Source: Parasponia andersonii (taxonomy: Eukaryota > Streptophyta > Magnoliopsida > Rosales > Cannabaceae). From it: a DNA stretch of 64,000 nucleotides. Below are positions 48,900 through 60,897 of this stretch, piece by piece; positions within the stretch are counted from its first letter, which is position 1; each line of letters starts with the position of its first letter. Under the pieces are notes generated by a model. It had not been told where the DNA came from. It saw nothing but the letters and a program-made list of their open reading frames with translations, and ran no database searches. Where the stretch lies: contig JXTB01000307.1 of the NCBI GenBank assembly GCA_002914805.1, positions 389,087 to 453,086 of the forward strand. The letters run 5' to 3'. Made by a program: the position numbers and the translations under genes.

Positions 48900-51411
48900 T
48901 CAATCTCCTGCAGTCAATTGTATTATTACATACCAAGGAAGCCTAAAAGTGTCTTTCCACCATCCCTGCTTTGAGCAATTTGAAACTATCCTGTCCAATC
49001 GTACAATTATCTCAGAAAAAGTTGGCCTAACAACGGGCTCCGGATCCCAACATTCCTCAATTAGCCTGGCATACATGTCATGGTATTATCAGGAAAGCAA
49101 TAAAATTATTCTCTTAGCTTTCATAGCAGCCTACAGATTGAAGTAGAACTTCATATCAAAAGTTACGGTTATTCGTCCCTTTGGGATATCACCTATCGAA
49201 CAGAACTAATCCAGGACTGCGTCATGAATTTCACCTTTTTCCCAGGAAAATATAAACTCGCATCAAAACCAGGGTTATCAAAGAAGCTGCTTTTGCAAGC
49301 TAAATTTACAAGCTAACAAGAGAAGACTGCCAAGTATCGGATACCTCTAGCACATTTATGAAGCCATTGTCAGTTATCAATAACTGTTTGTTTTGGAGTG
49401 TTGACATCTACCATATTACGAGTCGAACCTCAGTTTTTCAGACTCAGGAACCACACTAACCATAGTGAAACTGGTGATAGCTTAAATCAGAACTTACTCT
49501 TTTAGATCTGGAGGATAACTCTTCGATTTGCTTTTAAATTGTGGTCTATTTCCTTCTAAGCACATCAATTTTACTGCCTCTTCTGGAGACTTGGGATAGA
49601 ATGGCTGCACGCCCTCAATCATCTAGATCCATACAAAAGTGAAAAGTGAAAACAGCAAAAAGTCTGTTAACACTGAGGCATACGAAAGTGAAAACAAGAA
49701 AAAAAGTATCAATACATACATAACACCTAACAACTTATCAGAATAAGTAAGGAAAAAAAAAAAGACACACACATAACCAAAGCATACACAAAGTGCCCCC
49801 AAAATCAGTAGACACCATATCATGTCATAGGGTACCTCGTATAAAATGAGACCGAAAGAATATGCATCCACACTTCTATCAAATATTTGGTCTTTGTAAA
49901 CCTCTGGTGCCACATATAAATCTGCAATCATGAAGCAAAATTATTACTAAGAGGTCCACAGCACTTGTAAAGCATTTCTGTCAGATGATGAATGAAAATC
50001 AATTTTGCACCAATTAGTATTGTGACAGGTATATAAATTGTTCCATTGCATATATTATTGGAAGGAATAGTATGATGAGGAAAATAATGAATTTTCATAG
50101 ATAAGAGCACCGAGATGCATTCTTTCTGCCTCGTCTGTTCTTCTCTTTCTAGAATATAGGTGGTCAATCCAAAAACGAGTTTCGCCATATAGAAGAACTT
50201 ACTTGATGGATCAATGTTACCCCCAGCTTGCGCCAGTTTTCCCTTTTCAGGTGAAATTGTGCACAACCTTACCAAACCAAATCCAGCTACCTTCAAGTGA
50301 CCTCCATTATCCAGCAAAATATTTCTGGCACCTTACGAAAACTTTAAATATTAAAGAAGAGTATATTGTAATGAAGACAAAATAATAGTACATCTGTAAT
50401 GGGTAAAACTTTTGCATTTAGTTGTCTTACTTTGGCTTTAGATCACAGTGAATAATTGGGTCTGGTTTACATTCATGAAGATAATTCATGCCCCTGATGA
50501 CAAGAAATGAAAAAAGCAATTATAGTAAGAACAAATTTAAGCTTGGGACAAGAGTGTTGAAGTTCAACTATATAGCTCAAGACAGTCACAGACGCAGATT
50601 AATGCTCCTCAAAAGACCATAGAACACTTCCCTAAGCATGTATCAGTACATACGTATATCCATTGGACGAATGTGAATGACCATAGTCTAAAATTAAACC
50701 TCAACAAAGCACTTGCCTAGCTATATCAAGAGCAAAGCGTAAGACTTTGGATGGAGAGAGCCTTCCTTTCCTCTGAAGATAGCTTCCCAAGTCACCCTAA
50801 AAGATTACCAATTAAAAGAAAAAAGTCACGTCATCATAAATATGTTTGAACTTATGCGTTTTCGTCAAGTAAGGATTCAACCCCTTTTAAAGTCAACTGA
50901 AGAGAACTATACAACTGATCAGTACGTACTAAGAAAGAGGTATTTTTTAATGGTACATTACCCTGTTGTTGGGTTATACTAGACAGCTAATATAAAGGGG
51001 CCTACTCTATCAAAGTATCCAGGTGTCGAAGATAATTCATCAACAAATGAGGTTAAATATTAATTGGCACAAAAATGAAGTCTTTATTAATTTATTGTTT
51101 TCTCCTCCCTATACAAAGCAAATAGGCTACAGAAGTAAAAGATTCTTCACAGTTTTTCCTATTCCCTTATCTTTTCTAAACAATTCAGTTCATATGATTT
51201 CTATCAACATTTCTCCACAGAAAAGAATGCTCACATATGGTGTTTCCTCGCATGCGTGTCAGTGTCTGTATGTGCATTGTTCAAGTGTGTATGGGCCAGA
51301 GAGAAAATGCATATGTATATGTAAGGTGTGTGCACGCACAGGTGTGCGTATAGACAGACAGATATATGTATATCCATATATTTACCATATTACAGTAAGT
51401 ATATATATATG

Positions 51412-51463
<52 letters not shown>

Positions 51464-52698
51464 ATGTGTGCTTACTTTTGGGTGATACTCTAAAATAATC
51501 ATCATGGGCATATTCTGGGTCACAGCTCCAACAAACTGAACAACATTAGGATGTCGGACCTTTTCTAACAAGGTTAGCTCATGTTTGAAGCCATTTCTGT
51601 CCAATTGATGAGTGAAAATTAGATGTACAAATGGTATCTAAGTTGTACAAGCAATTCAATAAAAAAAACTGTATGGGATAATTTAAGCCAAATTATATGG
51701 GAACTAAAACCTTCCCAATTAACTTATTCAACAACATCATGTACTTTGCCAAATGCATAAATCTCGGATAAGTGTCCACAAAATGGTTTATCACTCATCA
51801 AACATAAGTGTGCCTTATGTGTAGAGCATTGTGCTGTGTCGTCGGTCGTTACAAGATATCCATTGCAAGATGCTCAAATGTAATGCAGTAGCTCTGAATG
51901 TCGATAGAAATAGTATTATCACTTGAATGAATTCATTGAAAAGACCAAAACAGTAAGGCACACAAATTTAGAGATAATTACGATAAGTACATACATGGTT
52001 TCAGGGTCTGAGTAGCTATCCTTATCAAGTATCTTTACAGCAACCTTTGTGCCATTCCATTTAGCCACTTGATATGCTCCCTGTAAAGATGGGCAGACAA
52101 GAATGCTGAATGGTAATCCGTTTAAATCAAATATGTCATAATTCGAATAGAGTGTAGCTCTAATCTATCTATATTACAAGCACGCAATGTAGAAAAGAAG
52201 TTTGTCAAACTTAAAATGAGCATTTTTTTTATTTTTTTTAAAATTTTTTTGGTTCTTTATAATAGTAATCACAGGTAATGTTCCGAGAGTGTTAATTAAT
52301 AAGGGAAAAGAAATAAAGAGAAATGAGTAAAGAGGAGAAAAGGAACAACCTTCGTAATACCATCACTCTTCCGAACCTGAAGGTCCAGTGGATTAAGCTC
52401 GTACTCGGGAACTTCTCGAGGATTGGCAACAGCCATTGGCGTCTTCCTACTTTTCTAATAACAATAATAATAAATAGATATTTAGAAAGGGGAAAAAAAA
52501 AAAAACAATGAATAATATTAAAAAGGCATAATAAGTATGAATTGAGAATTAGAAAGAGAGAAAAATAGTGAATCAAGTTGGGTACCGGAACTTTGGCTCC
52601 ACGGGCCCTCAAAATGTTGTAAACCTCTGTGTTGCCATAATACTTAGCATCGGCAGCAGCCTGTCCAGATAATGATAATAATAATGATAATAATAATG

Positions 52699-52737
<39 letters not shown>

Positions 52738-53249
52738 GAGTATTAATTCTGCGGAAAAAAAAAGGAAAAAGAATGGGCAGAGAGAGAGAGAGAGAGACGG
52801 AGACGTACTGTACTGCCCCAGCGATCACGAGCATCGATATTGGCCCTGCGGCCGAGCAAGAGCTTGACGACGTCAACGTGGCCTTCGCAGGCGGCGACGT
52901 GGAGGGCGGTGCGGCCGTCGAGATCGATGCTGTTGACGTCAATGCCGTCGTTGAGCAAGTCGTGGAGGCCGTTGGTGTCGCCACGGCAGGCCATGAAGAG
53001 GAGTTGCATGGTGGAATCGAGGTTCTCGGGGACGGAGAACTGGGCGTCCTCTTGGGAAGGACTACCAGTGCGGCGGCGGATGGGATCGAGGGAGGACTGC
53101 CTGCCGAAGCTGAACCTGAGGTTGATCCTCCTCGGGTCCAGAGACGACTGCCGCGAGAACTGTCGGGTCAGGCTCCGCCGAAGCGAATGCGATCCCGTCG
53201 AGAACTGCCGGGAGATTCCACGCTTCAATTGGGCCGCTATGTTTTCCAT
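48900..53249 (-). CDS. ILK1: integrin-linked-kinase-type protein: ankyrin repeats plus kinase (11 exons)
   Basis: Exons in transcript order: 53249-52809, 52660-52586, 52454-52350, 52080-51995, 51596-51476, 50796-50717, 50493-50431, 50324-50203, 49921-49836, 49622-49498, 49065-48900, giving 489 aa. The N-terminus (MENIAAQLKRGISRQFSTGS, then repeats of RQSSLDP) is characteristic of plant ILK/Raf-like group C kinases. Ankyrin repeats span about 81-172 (DGRTALHVAACEGH, DRWGSTAAADAKYYGN). The kinase domain spans about 201-470: the VAIK-type lysine is K223 (VAVKILDKD), HRD is replaced by HCD (318-320, in IIHCDLKPKN), and DFG by GFG (338-340). VAPEVYKD and DAYSFGLILYE are normal. These substitutions are family-typical; Arabidopsis ILK1 is reported to use manganese and acts in potassium and immune signalling at membranes. 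Intron 6 has a GC donor. After RLPW the frame adds ten residues (YVIIQLTAGD) not expected from relatives, so the last exon end is less certain. Confidence 0.93.
51429..51462. repeat. (AG)n microsatellite beside an ILK splice donor
   Basis: About 16 AG units on the plus strand (CT on the transcribed strand) beside an adjoining (TA)n tract. It begins 12-13 bp inside intron 5 of the ILK gene, right after the donor GTAAGC. Confidence 0.9.
52671..52737. repeat. (AAT)n/(GATAAT)n microsatellite in ILK intron 1
   Basis: A run of aataat and gataat units lies just upstream of the exon 2 acceptor, only about 10 bp from the acceptor CAG. Confidence 0.9.
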
Positions 53250-55480
53250 ATTTCTATATATCCAATTCTAATTCTAAATTGATTCCACTAATTACTNTTA
53301 ATGACACGAAGTTATAGATATAATAGATATATATATATATTTGTTCGGATCGAGATGCTAAGCTAGAGAGAGGTAGCTAGGTCTGGAGGATTGCCGATGG
53401 CCAATGGAGAAGGAAGGAGTAAAAGAAAGAGAAAAAGATGGATTGATTGTTTGAAAGAAAGTCAATTGTCAATGCAAAGGTAAGGTAATCGCATTGATTT
53501 GGGGAAGATAAGAGAGAGAGAGAGAGAGAGAGCAAAACCAGGAGATGAGAAGGGGAAAGAGCAGAGCAAAAGAACAACAACGACTCAAATAAGAGGCTCC
53601 TCTTTGGTTGTCCGGAAAAACCGTTAATCACGCATTTCATATCTCTCTATCCGAAACGCGCCAACGCCATTCTATTTCTATGCTTCTTTCATTCATTCAT
53701 CCATCCATCCATCCTTTCATCCTCCTCTCCTCTCCTCAATTTTTAATGCTTTTTTTTTTTTAATTTTTAATTATTATTACTATTAACTTTCTTCTCTTTT
53801 ATTATTTTTAACCATTCCATCTCTAAACTCCCTAAATTTCGTAAAGATTATTATTATTTTCTTTTCTTTTCTTTTCTTTTCTTTTCCCTTTTCCCTTTTC
53901 CTCTTCTCCTATAAAAAAAAAGAAAAATAAATAAAAAGATGTCGGCACATGCACTCTATAGTCGTAGCGGTAGCTCCCTCATTCGGTGTTTTAGAGTAGA
54001 AAACAAGAGAGTGACAAACGAAAGTGACTCGAGTGTAATGGTAGATGTAGATCTGGAGTCGGTTTGACTCGGTAAGAGAGGAAGAGACACACTTTTGTTT
54101 TTATTATTATTATTATTATTAGGCGCCTACAGATTCGAATTACACAATCTCGTGAGGAGGATGGTACTTGGGTTGGATACATGGACTTATTAATAGTGAA
54201 TTAATAGTTTCTTTACATTATTAGGAGAAGGAGAAGGAGGTGAGCATTTTCTTATCACATCGTCCGGGTTTCGGATTTTAGATTACGCGGGAAAGGGGAG
54301 GGATGTGAACGAAGGAGGGCCCATCTGACAAGGCAATTTTTGCCAATTATGTGAGTTGACCGTGGACTTAGGACTTTAATGGACACCGCCAATCCCCCCA
54401 ATTCCTTCTCAACACGTGGAATTACCTTCAATCTCACGCCACATCTGTCACAAACTCATGGGCAGGGCTACCCCTTAACCATATCTCTATGAATCACTCA
54501 AATCATCAACTCATCAAAACTAAAATCACACAAACCCATTCGTTATACGGCCACCGCATCCTTTACGTGAATCTTCGATGGAAAAAATAAATAATTAAAA
54601 ATCCACTTACCCCATTAATTGAAGACCCCATATTCCCAACCCTAGTACCACCTACCAACGTCTTCACGCCTGATTTAAATTAATACTGTCTACACCTCTT
54701 TCCTTTTTTTTTATTTGGTTATTTATGTTTTCTTTTTGCGCATTTTAGCTACATTGGACAACCAAGCAAAGCGCACAAACAAACAACAAGAAGAAGAGGA
54801 GAACAACACACAATCATAAATCACAATAGGAGCCGAGGAACACGCTAACAAATAACAAACCAACCTTATCAAACAAGCAAACAAACCAAGCAAAGCTCCA
54901 TACGAAAAAGGCAACAAACAGACAAACGACGAAGACGAGGTAAGAGAAAGATTTTGTATTTACGTATTAGTTAATAATATTCTCTACTTTATTTTTTTTT
55001 TTTTTCCCCCCTTATTCCTTCAAATATTTTCTTTACGAATTAGTAAAGATAGTATTGAATTTATAGTTCATCACCTCAGTTAGTTTCTTCTCTGAATTCA
55101 TCAAAGACCGATTTCGACTAAATTCTTTGTATATTAAGAAAGTCATTCCCAATAACGAATCCAACCCAACTAGCATCGAGTGGATAAATTCCTGTTTTGA
55201 ATGAGATTGAAACTCAGAAACATGAAACCGATAATGCCTCATAGAAAAAATCACCTTTCATGGACGCAAATCCCTTCTAATTTTCTACCTTTCAGCCTTC
55301 AAATCAATAAGTTCTCTTTATTTTGGCAGAAAATAATAATTAGAAAGATCTTCCTTTCATCTCGAAAGTGGGAGAATCCCATTTTAGAGACTAGGAGAAG
55401 AAAAAAAATATCTATCGGCATTGAGAATTGTTGTACGGTCTAAAAATTAGATGATGGTCAATGCCAAAAAAAAAAAGTTA
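53250..55480. other. ILK upstream region and intergenic DNA
   Basis: The ILK 5' side holds a (GA)n tract (53513-53532), an attc/atcc tetranucleotide tract (53689-53715), a (TTTTC)n tract (about 53857-53885) and a (TTA)n tract (54100-54121). There are no ORFs I can link to a family. The left border of the Tat element lies somewhere at its right end. Confidence 0.5.
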
Positions 55481-56058
55481 GCAACTAAAAGGACGTGACA
55501 AGTCGCACGAGTAAGTTAAGTGCGATCTCTTCCAAATAAGTCGAATACGACCTCACTCTGAATAAAGTGTGACATTCTTTGAACAAGTTAAGTGCGACTA
55601 GAACGAAAAGGAAACTAGACCGAGATTCGTCAAACGGGTAATCTACAAAGAAATAGAAACAAAAGATTCTCATTCAAGATCGACCAGTCGTTTCATTTAA
55701 GTTATTATCCAGTTATATTGTTACTCAAATTGTATTTTCTGATTATATACTTACATGTTTTCATAATCGGGAAATATTGAACTACCTTCATTTATATAAA
55801 GGGAAGATCAATGTTGCCGTGGGAGTTCTGGGGGGGGGGGAAAACTAAACTTAAGGGACTCACTTTCTGAACACACTCTGTACTCTCTTGTAATCTTCCA
55901 GAAAATAGTGAACAACAGTGGACGTAGGCTCATCTTTTTTGGAGCCGAACCACTATAAAATTCTTATCTCTTTTACATACTTTGATTGATCAACCATTTA
56001 CATACACAAGCCACATCTTGCAATTTCTTAAATTCATTATTGACAAAACCTCCGTCAA
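55480..56058 (+). repeat. Tat element 5' LTR (left border uncertain)
   Basis: It shows a TATA box tatataaa at 55793-55800 and then a transcribed-leader-like stretch, and ends just before the primer-binding site. No second copy is available in the window to fix the left border. Confidence 0.5.
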
Positions 56059-56340
56059 CAATTGGCGCTAGAAGGAGGGCTATTCCGGCAGAAAAGTTTG
56101 TCAATTCCGCTTCTTTTAACAATAGCAAATACCAGAAATACTACCAGAAACATCAGAACTAGCCAAAATCATCCCCAAAGTACTGTTGTTGCATAGGTAG
56201 ATCCTGCTCAAGATCAGCCTGCCGTGACTGCACCGAAAAATATTGTTCAGAGACAGGATCACATGGAGGAAGCACTGGTGAACCTTCAGCAAATCACAAG
56301 TCAGATTAATGACTCTCTACGATGACTTGCTAAGGGACAG

Positions 56341-57838
56341 ATGCTAACTCCACCACAGCACGAACGTCCTGCTCAACAACCTGAGAAAGGAATTCAGATC
56401 CTAGAGACAGGGAGTCGCGACCAGCATAAAGCCCGACAGGAGCGTCATGGAGATCGCACTTCCAAGGGAAAGGTAAGGTCACAGACTTGCCCCTGGAATC
56501 CAGAACTGAAGTTCAAGCACAAATCGTAATCGTCGACAACCTTCTTAGAGAGCCACCATCAATCGTGATGGTTTAAACAACGAGCAAAAACGACAATCGA
56601 GGAGTATCTTTGAAAGGATTAGTAGAGAATCTCGAAAGAACCCTACTGACCTAAGACAACATCTAGAACAGCGACGAAGTCAAGAACAATCTACATCGCA
56701 TCTCAACGACCGAAGTCGATCTCGTTGCACTATTTTAATGGAAACCCTACAAAGGCCACAGCAGACCCTGCCTGACCAATCTGCTTTAAATCGCGATAAC
56801 AACCAAGGGACACCCCTACCACCAGTAAAAGATAACATTCTCCCTCTCCCTCCGAATGTCGATATTCACAATTTGAGGATCGCATTAGATACACTTGTCG
56901 GCTGGGATGATGAGCTCGCTGATGGGTATCGTCAATCGCCATTCAGCGAGGAGGTTTGAGCTGCTGCTTTACCTACTAGATTCAAACTTCCCACTATAAA
57001 TACTTTCGATGGGAAAACTGATCCGCAGGATCATATGGATCACTTCAACGACCTGATGAAACTACATCGTGTCGATGATCTCGCACATTGCAGGTGTTTT
57101 GTTGTAACTCTCATGGGAGCAGCAAAGAAGTAGTTCTGAGGACTCAAGTCCGGCTCAATCTCGTCCTGGCAACAACTCCAGACTGCATTCTTGAGGCAAT
57201 TCCAAGCTGCGAAGCTGTTCCACTGGTCAGTCTGTCTGCTATTCGACAAGGTCCGGAGGAAACTCTACGATCTTACCTAAATTGTTTTACCTCAAAATTG
57301 GCAAAGGTCAACAACCTACCTGAAAGAGGAGTTTTAACTCTAATGATGGCTGGGATGCGACCAGAAACTAAACTCTGGGAAGATTTACTTGAGTGAGAAT
57401 GCAGAACCCTTGAAGACTTCTATCATAAAGTTGGTCGGCATCTAAGGGTGGAATCTTTACGCGAAAATGTTCGTAAGGTCACAAAGGAACGAATGAAGGA
57501 TGCTGCTGAAGATGCGACCACAAACAACAACAATAATAAAAGATCAAATAAAAGGAGTAATGAACAAACAACTGAAAAGCGGCCCCAACAGAAAAAGCAG
57601 GAGGTCCAAAAGCTCCCATGAAGTTCAACAACTATACTAAACTAAACACACCCATAGATCATATTTATGCGGTCACGAACCAGCAGGAAAGGTATCGTCA
57701 ACCGGAACCGATGAAAAGAGATAGAGCAAGGCGCGACCCCAACAAGTTTTGCCGGTATCACAATGACATTGGACACGATACCAATAACTGCTTTGCTTTG
57801 AAAGATGAAATCGAAAGATTAATTAAAGAAGGGTAACT
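56341..57838 (+). pseudogene. Tat gag (broken)
   Basis: The retrotransposon-gag region runs from about 56990 (FDGKTDPQDHMDHFNDLM) through SSWQQLQTAFLRQFQ (about 57158-57202). Frame changes and stops interrupt it, for example TAG at 57131-57133. The C-terminal FCRYHNDIGHDTNNCFALKD motif at about 57746-57805 is the zinc-binding-like signature of this lineage's gag. Spacing and order are normal for Tat. Confidence 0.75.
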
Positions 57839-57911
57839 ACGGCAGTACACTAAACTGAACAATGAAAGGCAAGAAGAAGACCGACAGCGACCTCCAGAAA
57901 TTCAACTCGAG

Positions 57912-58721
57912 GTGCGAACTATTTTTGGAGACCCGCACATTGGTGAAAATTCAAAGAGAGCACAAGATAAGTATGCACGAGAAGCGCGACAGCAATCATT
58001 AACTAATGTCATGCATCTCGAGCAGCGATCACGAAAGCTTCAACGGGTACCATATATAGATATTACCTTCACGGAGCAAGATGCCAGGGAGGTCCATTAC
58101 TCGCACAATGATGCGTTGGTCATAAAGATCAACTGTGGAAGCATGCAGCTATGGCGAATATTGGTTGATAATGGTAGCGCTATCGACATCTTGTACTATG
58201 ACGCCTTCAAAAAGATAGGGTTGAGTGAAAGCAACCTGAAGCCCGCTGTCACCCCACTGTACGGATTTACTGGTAACAGCATAATTCCCAGGGGCATGAT
58301 TGAGTTAATGGTCAATGTTGGAACCTATCCTAGGGTTTCGACAGTAATGACCCAATTCTTAGTTGTGGATTGCCCATCTGCATTTAATGCTGTATTAGGA
58401 AGACCGACACTGAGGGAACTTCGAGCAGTAACTTCGATCTATTATCTCGCTATGAAATTCTCAACTCAACAAGGAGTAGGCGAGGTGCGTGGCAACCAAT
58501 ATGATGCAAGGACTTGTTATAATAACTCAATAAAGCTTGCAACAAAAGATATGACACCTCGCATAATGATGGTCCAGCTACAAGGAGAAGCATCAAAGAA
58601 AGCATCAGAAGCATCAGGCGAAGCATCATGCGGAACATCAATCGATGACCTCGACCCTCGAGAAATTGATGGTGAGGTCAAAACTGGACCTATAGAAGAC
58701 TTGGAAGATTTGTCAATCTAG
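57912..58721 (+). pseudogene. Tat protease region (open frame)
   Basis: An open frame of 269 codons. The protease core is ILVDNGSAIDILYYDAFKKI (about 58158-58217). Tat proteases use DNGSS in place of the usual DTG, so DNGS is acceptable. AFNAVLGRPTLRELRAV follows. The frame should continue into RT but ends with a Ser/Gly/Glu-rich linker and a stop, where the large deletion begins. Confidence 0.75.
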
Positions 58722-58723
58722 CT

Positions 58724-60076
58724 AAGCTCGCTTCAACAAAAGATGCCAAATTACTAAAGCTGGTCCCTGTCGAAGTTCTTGCAAAATCAAGTATCGAAGT
58801 AAAGTCCCAAATAACCATGCCGGTTGGCAAGAAACCATCATGGATGGATCCTATAATAGAGTATATACAAAATGGCGACCTCCCCGAAAACAAAGATGAT
58901 GCAAAGCGACTTCGAATGAAGGCAGCTCGCTATGTCATCTATGACGAGAAGCTTTATCGAAGAAGTTTTAGTTCGATGTTGTTATTATGTGTCGATGAAG
59001 AAAAAGCACACTACATTATGAGGGAAATTTACGAAGGAATATGTGGAAACCATTCCGGGAGGCAGGCACTTGCGAACAAAGTTCTAAAACAAGGATATTT
59101 TTGGCCAACTATGAAGAAGGATACAATGGAATTTGCTAAGAGGTGTGACAAATGTCAATGATTTGCAATTATTCCTAGAATACCACTTGTTCCTCTAACT
59201 CCAATGACCAGTCCATGGCCATTTGCAGTATAGGGAATTGATATTATCAGAATACTACCATTAGCGCGAGGTGGATTAAAATATGCGGTAGTCGCAGTCG
59301 ATTATTTCACCAAGTGGACAGAAGCTGAAGCCTTGAGTACCATTTCTGCAAAGAAGATGATAGATTTTGTTTACAAATCTATAATCTACCGTTATGGTAT
59401 ACTGCGTACCATAATTTCTGATAATAGGAAACAATTTGACTGCGATGAGTTCCGTAACTTCTGCGACAACTTAGGCATCAAGAAGAATTTCTCTGTTGTT
59501 GTTCATCCACAAGCCAATGGATAGGTCGAGGCTATAAACAAGATACTTAAACAGAATATTAAGACAAAGCTAGAAGAGCATAAAGGAGCTTGGCCAGAAG
59601 TACTCCCTGAAGTATTATGGGCTTATCGCACCACTCAACGAACTACTACTGGAGAGAGTCCATTCTATTTAGCTTATGGATATGAAGCAATGGTACCAGT
59701 AGAAATTGGTGCGAGCTCTCTATGACGATCTACTTATGAGCAAGATCAGAATAGCGCGCTGATGAGGATTGAGCTCGATCTTTTAGAAGAAAGGCGCGAA
59801 CAATCTCAGCTTCGGATCGCATCATATCAACGGCGCATGGCTCGATATTATAACTCTAAAATTAGAAGCCGAGGGTTTGAAGTTGGTGATCTTGTTCTTC
59901 GACAGGTTCTACCTAATAATAAAGAGCATGGTGCCGGTGTATTTGGACCCTTATAGGAAGGACCATATGTTATTGATGTCGTTATTCGATCTGGGACATA
60001 TAAGTTAGCTCGCACTGGTGGACAAAAGATCGAGCATACTTAGAATGCAGTACAACTTCGTCGTTATTATCAGTAA
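58724..60076 (+). pseudogene. Tat integrase (broken)
   Basis: It starts in the spacer that normally follows RNase H (LAKLASTKDAKLLKLVPVEV). The HHCC zinc domain is at about 59010-59160 (GNHSGRQALAN, FAKRCDKCQ). The catalytic core shows VAVDYFTKWTEAEAL and ISDNRKQFD, then VEAINKILKQ for the Glu region, ending LRRYYQ and TAA. Stops at 59160-59162 (TGA), 59233-59235 (TAG), 59523-59525 (TAG) and 60043-60045 (TAG) sit where relatives have Arg, Trp, Gln and Trp. Confidence 0.8.
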
Positions 60077-60120
60077 ATCTTCATGTATTCGTCATTCATC
60101 AATAAAGATATCTACTTATA

Positions 60121-60262
60121 TTCGTCATTCATTGATCGTCATTTGTTGATCGTCATTCGTTGATCGTCATTCGTTATTCGCCATTCGTTGATCATCATTC
60201 GTTGATCGTCATTCGTTGTTCGTCATTCATTATTCATCATTCGTTATTCGTCATTTGTCATC
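60121..60262. repeat. short-unit tandem repeat (ATTCGTTGATCGTC-like)
   Basis: About ten degenerate units of 10-14 bp built from variants of gtcattcgttgatc and gtcattcgttattc directly follow the end of Tat integrase. They lie between pol and the antisense block. Confidence 0.85.
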
Positions 60263-60897
60263 ATCAATAAGGATGTCTCCTCATCGATCATTCGATTTGG
60301 TCCACCTTTTATAGTTTTATGGCAGTCTTCGAACATCATAAAACTCGGGGGGCAGTAGGATCAGAATATTATCTCCTACTTGCTTCCTAAGGGACTATGC
60401 AAAACGTCCATTTAAAGGGGTCGGAATTTTAGATCGCCGAAATTTCTAAAATTTCTTAAAATCTTAGGATTTTCTCCTCACTTCATGCCATAGCATGTCG
60501 TATTACGCAATTTCCCTCCTCGAACAACAAAGTAACTAAGCAAAATATTTATTGTTCGATGTGATATATTGCTATATTACATTTTGTCATGGAACTTTTG
60601 AAAAATAGTATTGAGTTCGTACCACTAATACTTGTTGTCTTCTTAAGCGACCTAACCTATCCTAACACATTCGAATCGTAATAGCGTACCGATCAATCAC
60701 CTAGTGATTGACTACTTGGTTAAATTATGTATTTTTATATTGTAATATAATGTTTTAATTGTTTTGCAGGAATAAACGTATAATAAAGAAAGCATTTATT
60801 CATTGATAAAGGCTCGCACCTGTATACAAGCAAAGTATTACAAAAAATTAAGAGATAAAGCCCGCATTGTTCTGAAATAAAAAAAAAAAAAAAGAAA

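Noticed and set aside
52773..53282. Plus-strand ORFs of 143 and 169 codons
   Set aside because: Shadow frames of ILK exon 1, which is GC-rich and clearly coding on the minus strand.
53991..54182. Possible tRNA or small gene near a gattcgaatt motif
   Set aside because: No cloverleaf could be drawn around it and the ORF has no recognisable content.
60121..60262. Possible CRISPR-like or origin-iteron array
   Set aside because: Units are 10-14 bp, contiguous and inside a retrotransposon. It is a simple minisatellite.
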